A stretch of DNA of 41,086 nt. It comes from Cohnella fermenti. Lineage in GTDB: Bacteria; Bacillota; Bacilli; Paenibacillales; Paenibacillaceae. The translations under genes were made by a program, and so were the position numbers. Shown one piece after another: positions 32,286-38,892 of this stretch. The stretch lies in NCBI RefSeq assembly GCF_004801405.1, contig NZ_SSOB01000067.1, positions 1-41,086 of the forward strand, given 5' to 3'. The notes under the pieces were generated by a model. That model saw only the letters and a list, made by a program, of their open reading frames with translations. It was not told the origin of the DNA and did not search any database. How positions within the stretch are numbered: the stretch's first letter is position 1; the number at the start of each line of letters is the position of its first letter.

Positions 32286-32840
32286 TCTTGAATAGCACGT
32301 TCCGCGAGGCAGGCGAGCCGTCGCTGAAGGAGATTATCCTTCTGAACCCCTATACGGAGCCGGACAGCCCGGACGACAAACAATCGATTATGGACATTAA
32401 AGCCCGTACGGCCAAGGGCGAGATCCTGAACGTGGAGATGCAATTGTTCAATCCGTATCACATGGAGAAGCGCACCTTATTCTACTGGTCGGAGATGTAC
32501 TATCATCAGATACCGCGAGGCGGCAACTACAATACGCTGCAGAAGTGCGTGACGATTAACATCCTGAATTATTCGTGCCTGCCGAATGAACGCTACCACA
32601 GCGTGTTTCACCTGCGGGAGGATCATACGGGGATTGCGTGCGCGAATGGCGTACGATGCTCGGATGAAGGCGCTCAGCGATGAGAAGTCCCGGATCGAGA
32701 GCGCGAGGCAGGCGGGTAAAGCTGAGGGTAAAGCTGAAACTGCTGTAAAAATGCTCGAGATGGGCATTGAGTTGGAGATGATTGAGAAGATCACCGGTAT
32801 GACGGCGGAAGAGATTCGGGCGCTAAGGCCGTTGCAGTAG
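32250..32840 (+). pseudogene. broken Rpn-family (PD-(D/E)XK) recombination-promoting nuclease, copy 2
   Basis: Closely related to the relic at 13864-14494 but with different lesions. After the shared leader the sequence jumps into coding DNA (REAGEPSLKEIILLNPYTEP), losing the RBS, start codon and N-terminus. The middle part continues to NERYHSVFHLREDHTGIA, further than copy 1. A deletion then joins it, in another frame, to RMAYDARMKALSDEKSRIES and the helical C-terminus ending ALRPLQ at 32840. Together the copies cover different parts of the ancestral gene. Both are non-functional as read. An insertion-type origin is possible but no terminal repeats or target duplication were seen. Confidence 0.85.
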
Positions 32841-32874
32841 GCGAGAGATAGAATCCTTTGATTGGAAGATTGGC

Positions 32875-32909
32875 AGCGGCCGCTCCCTTCTTGGAGCAGG
32901 CCGCTTTTT
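32875..32909 (+). terminator. terminator after Rpn relic copy 2
   Basis: AGCGGCC-GCTCC (32875-32886) pairs with GGAGC-AG-GCCGCT (32893-32905) around a CTTCTT loop, followed by TTTTT to 32909. A clear Rho-independent terminator 34 bp after the relic stop. Confidence 0.9.
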
Positions 32910-32935
32910 CTGCATAACAAGCGAGGACGAGAATT

Positions 32936-33109
32936 TATGCGAAAAATCACATTGGCGCTCCCTGCTAACGGGCGATTTGGACGATTATATGCGAAAAATC
33001 ACATTCATAGGGGCTGTTCCGACCCGAACGGCCCCTATATATGTGAAAAATCACATAAAACCCCTCGATTGGCGCGGTATCCGACCCGGAGAATGTGAAA
33101 AATCGCATA
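32936..33109. repeat. array of four palindromic 18-bp motifs at exact 52-bp spacing
   Basis: TATGTGAAAAATCACATA-type motifs start at 32936, 32988, 33040 and 33092, each exactly 52 bp apart. The third copy is a perfect inverted repeat, TATGTGA-AAAA-TCACATA; the others differ by one or two bases. The 34-bp stretches between them differ from each other apart from scattered pieces such as CCGACCCG and TTGGCGC. There is no cas gene, and the repeats are short for CRISPR. It may be a decayed tandem repeat whose palindrome is conserved, or a multi-site operator before the gene at 33284. Confidence 0.85.
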
Positions 33110-33197
33110 AAATCGGCTCAATCGGTACCGGATCAAGCGGAGGTAGGCGCCTAGAAGGGGACTTCGACCGAACGAGCGCATTAAAACAGTCAAGATA

Positions 33198-33242
33198 TTG
33201 TCCGAATATAACTTTATGTGTTATAAACGAAAGTAATATTAC
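33198..33242 (+). promoter_or_regulatory. probable promoter and palindromic operator of the DUF4432 gene
   Basis: TTGTCC (33198-33203), a 17-bp spacer, and TTATAA (33221-33226, or TATAAA with 18 bp) give a good sigma-A-type promoter in an unusually AT-rich stretch. Immediately downstream AGTAATATTACT (33231-33242) is a perfect 12-bp palindrome overlapping the expected transcription start, a classic repressor position. Confidence 0.6.
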
Positions 33243-33283
33243 TCTCTGGGAAAAGCCGGCGGGAAGAAGGGGGACTATCGGTT

Positions 33284-34327
33284 ATGCGATTGTACGGAAG
33301 GAATTGGACACGCCGGGAGCTGGAGGCGCGCATCGGGCAGATTGGGCAGATCGGCGGCATTCGGCGGATGACGCTGACGGAAGGGAAGGAAGCGGGAACG
33401 GAGCTTGTCCGGGTGCGCACGGGAGCCGGGCTCGCCTTCGACATCGTTCCTTCCAAGGGGATGGATGTCTCTCTTGCGGAAGCATGGGGCTCGCCGATCT
33501 CCTGGCAATCCCCGAACGGAGACGTTCATCCGATGCATTACGAGCCGGAAGGAGCAGGGTGGCTTCGCACCGCGTCCGGCGGGCTGCTGATGACCTGCGG
33601 CCTTGCTCATGTCGGCGCTGCTTCCGATGATGCTTCGGGCAGCTACGGCTTGCACGGAAGGGCTCATCATACGCCGGCCAGGCATATTTGTCTGCGCGAG
33701 GAATGGGTCGGCGACGAGCTGGAGTGGAGCGTATCCGGGACGGTGGAGGAGTCGTCGCTGTTCGGAAGCCGGCTTAAGCTGACGCGCGAGTACTCCGGGC
33801 GACTGGGCGACAACCGGATCGCGATCCGAGACAGGGTGGAGAATGTCGGCTTCCGCCCCGCCCCACATATGATGCTCTATCACTTCAACTTCGGGTTCCC
33901 GCTGCTGGACGAGCAGACGGCAATCCGATTCCCTTCCGCCAGGTGCGAAGCGCGCGACGCTCAAGCTCCGCTGGACCGCCACTCGACATGGGAATCCCCG
34001 GCGGCCGAAGCCTCCGAAGCCGTCTACTATCACCATCTCCGCGAAGAAGCCGCGGACACGGACGGAATGGCGGAGGCGAGCCTGCACCAGCCTTCTTTTC
34101 CAATGGGCGATGCGGCTCGGCCGGTGACGGTCAGGCTGCGTTGGTCGGCGGATACGCTGCCTATGCTCGTCCAGTGGCGAATGCCCGGAGCAGGAGAGCA
34201 TGTGCTTGGCCTGGAGCCCTCCAATTGTAAAGTGGAGGGGCGCGCGGCGGAGGCGGACCGGGGCGGACCGCTCTTGCTCCCGCCGGGCTCGTCCGTCATC
34301 TATAAGCTGGAACTGATCGTCACCTGA
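33284..34327 (+). CDS. DUF4432 / aldose 1-epimerase-like sugar-binding protein
   Basis: A 347-residue beta-sandwich protein of the galactose-mutarotase-like superfamily, DUF4432 type. Typical phrases are FDIVPSKGMDVSLAEAWGSP, GGLLMTCGLAHVG, GLHGRAHHTPA and HMMLYHFNFGFPLLDE. His residues in GLHGR and YHFNFG are likely active-site residues by analogy with mutarotases. Members usually accompany sugar catabolic genes and may interconvert anomers of an unusual sugar; the substrate is unknown. AAGGGGG precedes the ATG. A small GQIGQIGG repeat at residues 18-25 is odd. It appears to have its own promoter and palindromic operator at 33198-33242. Confidence 0.9.
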   Translation: MRLYGRNWTRRELEARIGQIGQIGGIRRMTLTEGKEAGTELVRVRTGAGLAFDIVPSKGMDVSLAEAWGSPISWQSPNGDVHPMHYEPEGAGWLRTASGGLLMTCGLAHVGAASDDASGSYGLHGRAHHTPARHICLREEWVGDELEWSVSGTVEESSLFGSRLKLTREYSGRLGDNRIAIRDRVENVGFRPAPHMMLYHFNFGFPLLDEQTAIRFPSARCEARDAQAPLDRHSTWESPAAEASEAVYYHHLREEAADTDGMAEASLHQPSFPMGDAARPVTVRLRWSADTLPMLVQWRMPGAGEHVLGLEPSNCKVEGRAAEADRGGPLLLPPGSSVIYKLELIVT

Positions 34328-34375
34328 AGGTCATACGCGAGGAAGAGGGGAGCACAAGCTTCGGAAGGATGCATG

Positions 34376-34404
34376 TTGACCGAATGCCAGGATTTTTCTA
34401 CCAT
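34376..34404 (+). promoter_or_regulatory. probable promoter of the two-component operon
   Basis: TTGACC (34376-34381), a 17-bp spacer and TACCAT (34399-34404). Transcription would start near 34411, after the ATG at 34373, which supports the later TTG start of the kinase. Confidence 0.5.
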
Positions 34405-34453
34405 GAAGATAGAGGCGGGAACCGTGTGCCGTTATCCAAGGGAGGACCACACG

Positions 34454-37400
34454 TTGCGATGGGTCATGACACCGAAAACTGTTGCGCTTTTTGCTCTCGG
34501 ACTTTTGCTCCTTTCTGCGACGATATGGCTCGCACGTTCGAAGCCGTCTTCGCTTCCGACATGGAGGCAGGCCCCTGTGGCGGTCGACGGCGTACTTGAT
34601 TTGACAGGCTGGGATTTCGAACGGGACGGCGAGGTGAGGCTCGGAGGTGAATGGGAGTTCTACTGGAATGAACTGTTGGCCGCTGATGATTTTGCCGATC
34701 CGGCGGTAATATCCCGCCGCACCGTGGGGAACGTTCCGAATATATGGTCCGATTATGCCATCGAGGGACAGAAGCTCCCCGGATTTGGCTACGCCACGTA
34801 TCGATTGAACATCAAGCTGAACGACGCCGAACAGGAGCTTGCTCTCAAAATACCAATGCTGTCCACCTCTTGCGCCGTCATGGTGAACGGTATCCTGGTT
34901 GCTCGCTGCGGTCAGGTCTCCGAACAGCCGGAGGACGCCATCGCCCAATATAATCCGCAGATTGTCCGCTTTCATGCAGATCACGAGCAGCTTGAAATTA
35001 TCGTGCAGATATCCAATTATTTATATAATAGCGGCGGAATGTGGTACGCGCTCGATTTGGGAACGGAGCGTCAGGTAGAGGCATTGCACGATATCGGTCT
35101 CGGCTTCGACATGATTATGTTTGGCACGTTTTTATTCATGGGACTGCACCATATCTTTATATATATTCAAAGAAGAAAAGGAAAGACGGCCCTTCTGTTC
35201 GGCATTGGATGCTTGATCGGAGCGACCCGCCTTTTGTTCGTCGGAGAATTGTTTATTCTCAAGCTGTTTCCGAACACGGGCATTCCCGTTATTGCCGCAG
35301 CGGGGTACATAACATACTGCGGCGGCGTTCTCATATTCGTATTGTACTTGCGCAGGTTGTATCCGAACGAGTTCTCGCAGCGGGTCGCACAGGCGGTAAC
35401 CATTGTGTCGGGACTGTTTGTGCTGTTGGAGTTGTTCACGCCTTTGCATTTTTATTCGGACATTATTATCTATTTCCACTTGTTTATGCTTCTGGTCTGT
35501 CTGTTGTTGTTGCGGTCTGCCTGGCTGGCTGTTCAACGGGGGCGGGACGGTGCGCGATGGCAGGTGTTCGGCATTGCTTTTTTTATTGCGATGTTCGTGC
35601 TGGATATCGGGGTAACCACATTCTATATTTCGACGAATGTTCAGTATACGTTGGTTTCGTACATTTTAAATCGGCAACTTGTCTTGCTCGGTTTGTTCGT
35701 GCTCGTGTTCGTCCAGACTATCGTTCTGTCGCAGCGATATTCCTCCGCTTTCCGCACAATCGAGAATATGTCCGAGAAGCTGATTGCGCAAAATAAAATG
35801 AAGGACGAGTTTCTGACCAATACGTCGCACGAATTGATCACGCCGCTGCATGGTGTGATGAATATGTCCCAGTCGATGCTTGAAGGAGCGAGAGGGCACC
35901 TGAACGCCGAGCAACGGCATGATTTGTCCGTCATTGTATCGGTATCCCGTCGATTGACCAATTTGATTCACGATATTCTGGATTTCTCCAAATTAAAAAA
36001 CAATGAAATAGTGCTCCATAAGCGCGAAGTGTCGCTGCAAGCGATGATGCGAATCAATCTGGAGGTGTTCCAGCATCTGATCGGGGACAAGCCGCTCCGT
36101 ATTGAATTGCGGTTGCCAGACGAATTGCCAATGGTCTATGCCGACGAGAACCGACTGCAGCAAATCTTGTACAATTTGCTTGGCAATGCGATCAAGTTTA
36201 CGGAAGCCGGCTCGATTGTCGTTGCCGCTGCATCTGTCGGGAACATGTTGGAGGTGCGGGTGACCGATACCGGCATCGGCATTCCGGCGGATAAGCAGCA
36301 ACTCATTTTTCAATCGTTCGAGCAGGTCGGGGCCCCGGTGTCTCAAGAATACGGAGGAGCGGGACTGGGACTGTCAATTGCAAGGAGGTTGGTTGAATTG
36401 AACGGCGGCCAATTGACCGTCGCTTCGGAGGCGGGCAAGGGCTCGACGTTTACGTTCACGGTGCCGATAAGCAAAGGGACAACAGGGGAGTATGCCGCAG
36501 ACGCTTTGCCGCTGGAAAGAGAGCAGTTGGCGTTGCACAGCGTACCGCTGCCAACGGGAGCCAAGGAGGCTGATTGCACAAATACAATACTGGCAGTCGA
36601 TGACGATCCGACCAACCAGCAGGTGATGCTTAACATTTTGGCGGGCGAGCCGTACCGTATCGTGACGGCCCGCAGCGGCGAAGAAGCGCTGAGGCTGTTG
36701 GACGGGCCGGATTCGTTCGACTTGCTGATACTCGATGTGATGATGCCGGGAATGACCGGTTACGAGACGGCGCGGGAAGTCAGGGAGCGCCTGAGTCTGA
36801 CGGAGCTTCCGATTTTGCTCGTTACCGTCAAAAATAATCCGGAGGATTTGCTGGGCGGATTTTCAGCAGGAGCGAACGATTTTTTGAATAAGCCATTTCA
36901 TGCCTATGAACTGAGAGCAAGGGTAAGGACGCTGCTGGAGATGAAGAACGCGGCAGAGATAGCCGTTCAATCGGAGCTGGATTTTTTGCGAGCGCAAATC
37001 AAGCCTCATTTTTTATATAACGCATTGAGTACGATCATCGGAATATGCCCGCGCGATCCGAAAGAAGCCAGCCGCTTGCTGAAGCAGCTCAGTTTTTATT
37101 TGCGTGGCAGTTTTGACTTCCGAAATTACGAAAAATTCGTGTCCATTCGGAAAGAGCTTGAGTTGGTAGAAGCATATTGCTCTATTGAGAAGGCGCGTTT
37201 CAAAGAGAGATTGCGTATTATCTATGCAGTAGACGGTGCGATTCATACATTGATTCCTCCAATGACTGTGCAGCCGCTGGTAGAGAACGCGATCCGGCAT
37301 GGTGTCACCAAGCGGATGGATGGAGGAACAGTAACTGTAACGGTAAGACGAAGACAGGATGCAGTCGAAATTATCGTGGAGGACGACGGAGTCGGCATAA

Positions 37401-37603
37401 CGCAGGAGCGGTTGCCGGAATTGCTGGCAGAGTATCGGGAACAAAGCGGTGTGGGCTTGTATAACATTCATCAGCGATTAAAAAAAATGTACGGCGTCGG
37501 CTTGCGCATTGACAGCGCAGCAGGGCGAGGAACGAAAGTATCGTTGCGCATTCCACTGGATAGCGAGGTGACATCGGACCATGCTGAAGGCTCTGTTGAT
37601 TGA
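34454..37603 (+). CDS. 7TM hybrid sensor kinase with receiver and second LytS-type kinase module
   Basis: About 1049 residues from a TTG start chosen because GGAGG (34441-34445) is eight bases upstream; ATG at 34466 is the alternative. Order: N-terminal membrane segment (VALFALGLLLLSATIWLA), extracytoplasmic DISM-type sandwich (about 40-200), seven membrane segments (about 215-430), HisKA with SHELITPLHGVM (His about 458; the usual Arg of SHELRTPL is Ile), HATPase (NLLGNAIKF, DTGIGIP, GAGLGLSI), receiver (LILDVMMPGMTGYE, Asp about 760), then a second module of LytS/His_kinase type (QIKPHFLYNALSTI, His about 851; PLVENAIRHG; SGVGLYNIHQRL). It senses an unknown extracellular or membrane cue and signals to the adjacent regulator. 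Codon use is visibly AT-richer than the genes before 34 kb. Confidence 0.93.
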   Translation: MRWVMTPKTVALFALGLLLLSATIWLARSKPSSLPTWRQAPVAVDGVLDLTGWDFERDGEVRLGGEWEFYWNELLAADDFADPAVISRRTVGNVPNIWSDYAIEGQKLPGFGYATYRLNIKLNDAEQELALKIPMLSTSCAVMVNGILVARCGQVSEQPEDAIAQYNPQIVRFHADHEQLEIIVQISNYLYNSGGMWYALDLGTERQVEALHDIGLGFDMIMFGTFLFMGLHHIFIYIQRRKGKTALLFGIGCLIGATRLLFVGELFILKLFPNTGIPVIAAAGYITYCGGVLIFVLYLRRLYPNEFSQRVAQAVTIVSGLFVLLELFTPLHFYSDIIIYFHLFMLLVCLLLLRSAWLAVQRGRDGARWQVFGIAFFIAMFVLDIGVTTFYISTNVQYTLVSYILNRQLVLLGLFVLVFVQTIVLSQRYSSAFRTIENMSEKLIAQNKMKDEFLTNTSHELITPLHGVMNMSQSMLEGARGHLNAEQRHDLSVIVSVSRRLTNLIHDILDFSKLKNNEIVLHKREVSLQAMMRINLEVFQHLIGDKPLRIELRLPDELPMVYADENRLQQILYNLLGNAIKFTEAGSIVVAAASVGNMLEVRVTDTGIGIPADKQQLIFQSFEQVGAPVSQEYGGAGLGLSIARRLVELNGGQLTVASEAGKGSTFTFTVPISKGTTGEYAADALPLEREQLALHSVPLPTGAKEADCTNTILAVDDDPTNQQVMLNILAGEPYRIVTARSGEEALRLLDGPDSFDLLILDVMMPGMTGYETAREVRERLSLTELPILLVTVKNNPEDLLGGFSAGANDFLNKPFHAYELRARVRTLLEMKNAAEIAVQSELDFLRAQIKPHFLYNALSTIIGICPRDPKEASRLLKQLSFYLRGSFDFRNYEKFVSIRKELELVEAYCSIEKARFKERLRIIYAVDGAIHTLIPPMTVQPLVENAIRHGVTKRMDGGTVTVTVRRRQDAVEIIVEDDGVGITQERLPELLAEYREQSGVGLYNIHQRLKKMYGVGLRIDSAAGRGTKVSLRIPLDSEVTSDHAEGSVD

Positions 37604-38708
37604 CGACGAGGGCAGCGCTCTTGATGCGCTGTTGGATGAGATGAACGAATTTGACGAAATTGAGGTTGTCGGAACGTTTACAAATATAAATCAAGCGTTG
37701 CAGTGGATCGAGGAAGCGCAGACGCGTGTGAATGTCGTATTTCTGGATATCGAGATGCCCGGCATGAACGGGTTGGAGGCGGCGGAGCGCATCATGGAGC
37801 TCGACGCTTCGATTGACATCGTGTTTATTACCGCATACGACCAATATGCGATAGAGGCGTTCGAGGTGAACGCAGTCGATTATTTGCTCAAGCCGGTAAT
37901 GACCGAACGATTGGCCAAGACGATCCGTGGAAGACTGTCGTCGGGTCGTCGGGCGGCAGGGGAGCGCGAGTGCCCGTGCAGATTGACGTGCTTCGGGACG
38001 TTCCAGCTTCATATTGCCAAGCCGGCAGCGCAAATTGTAAAATGGCGCACGAACAAAACGAAGGAATTATTCGCCTATTTTGTTCATTTCAAGGGAGAAG
38101 AGCTTCCCAAAACGCATATTATCCGGGACGTATTCGCCGAGTTGGATGAACGTCGCGCGGTTGCGGCCCTTCATACAAGCGTTTATTTTATTCGGAAAAT
38201 GATCCGTTTTCACGCGCTGGACCCATACATGCAACTGCACTACACGAACGATTGTTATCGGTTTGCGCTGAGCGGCGTTGATCTCGATGTGGATGAATTT
38301 CGGGTAGCCGCTGATCGGGACAAGACCGTGACCAAAGAAAATCTCCGGCTATGGGAGCGCGCCGTCGCCTTGTACCGGGGCGATTATTTGAATGCGCACG
38401 ATTATGTATGGGCAGTGCATGAGCAACATAAGCTTCGTCTTTCCTTCTTGGGAATATTGGAAATTTTATACGAGAAATACATAGGGGAAGGTATGCCCGA
38501 TAAAGCAGTTGAACTGCTCAAAGAGGCGGAGAATTGCAGTCCCCTGCTGGAAAAACTCCATGAGATGTTGTTGACGGCTTATGGATTAACCGGAGACCTG
38601 GATGCGCTAAGAAGTCATTATGACCGGATGAGGAACTTGTTTCGGGAGGAGCTGGGCGTTGCGCCAAGCCCGTCCGCAGAGGAAATTTATCGAAGGTGGT
38701 TGCAATAA
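37581..38708 (+). CDS. response regulator with receiver and BTAD (SARP-like) output domains
   Basis: A 375-residue regulator overlapping the kinase gene by 23 bp. The receiver is residues 1-120 with acidic pocket LLIDDEGSA, phospho-acceptor VVFLDIEMPGMNGLEAA (Asp about 57), switch FITAYDQYAIEAFE and VDYLLKPV. A winged-helix-like DNA-binding region follows at about 130-230 (CFGTFQLHI, RTNKTKELFAYFVHFKGEEL). The C-terminal bacterial transcriptional activator domain is TPR-like (about 240-375; LDVDEFRVAADRD, LWERAVALYRGDYL, ending EEIYRRWLQ). This REC-SARP-BTAD type is frequent in Paenibacillus beside 7TM hybrid kinases. The likely target is the surface-protein gene directly downstream. Confidence 0.93.
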   Translation: MLKALLIDDEGSALDALLDEMNEFDEIEVVGTFTNINQALQWIEEAQTRVNVVFLDIEMPGMNGLEAAERIMELDASIDIVFITAYDQYAIEAFEVNAVDYLLKPVMTERLAKTIRGRLSSGRRAAGERECPCRLTCFGTFQLHIAKPAAQIVKWRTNKTKELFAYFVHFKGEELPKTHIIRDVFAELDERRAVAALHTSVYFIRKMIRFHALDPYMQLHYTNDCYRFALSGVDLDVDEFRVAADRDKTVTKENLRLWERAVALYRGDYLNAHDYVWAVHEQHKLRLSFLGILEILYEKYIGEGMPDKAVELLKEAENCSPLLEKLHEMLLTAYGLTGDLDALRSHYDRMRNLFREELGVAPSPSAEEIYRRWLQ

Positions 38709-38768
38709 CATCATTTGGCTCCTTTCCTGTAGCACCGCTGAGACAGACAGACGGGTACGCACGGAGCG

Positions 38769-38788
38769 CTTGTCGAGAATTTGACAAG
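38769..38788. promoter_or_regulatory. inverted repeat in the leader of the surface-protein gene
   Basis: CTTGTC (38769-38774) and GACAAG (38783-38788) form a perfect inverted repeat with an 8-bp gap. A TTGACA at 38781-38786 overlaps it, with TACAAT at 38800-38805, but only 13 bp separate these boxes, too short for a standard promoter. It could be a binding site of the REC-BTAD regulator. Confidence 0.45.
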
Positions 38789-38841
38789 AGTCGACATGCT
38801 ACAATTTCTGCAGGTCTGGAAGAGCGGACAATACAGAAGAT

Positions 38842-38876
38842 ATTACCGCTTCGATTGAAACGGTAATCATTTTTTT
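38842..38876 (+). terminator. terminator or attenuator just before the surface-protein gene
   Basis: ATTACCG (38842-38848) pairs with CGGTAAT (38861-38867); TTC/GAA extend the stem inside around a GATT loop. Seven T follow (38870-38876). It ends only 16 bp before the ATG at 38893. It may terminate the two-component operon, or act as an attenuator if the surface-protein promoter lies upstream of it. Confidence 0.75.
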
Positions 38877-38892
38877 GTGAAGGGAAGGGTTA

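Noticed and set aside
32936..33109. CRISPR array
   Set aside because: Repeats are only about 18 bp and vary, just four copies exist, interiors share fragments, and no cas genes are nearby.
32936..33109. CRP/FNR binding sites
   Set aside because: TGTGA and TCACA halves are present, but the gap is four bases instead of the six required by CRP/FNR-type proteins.
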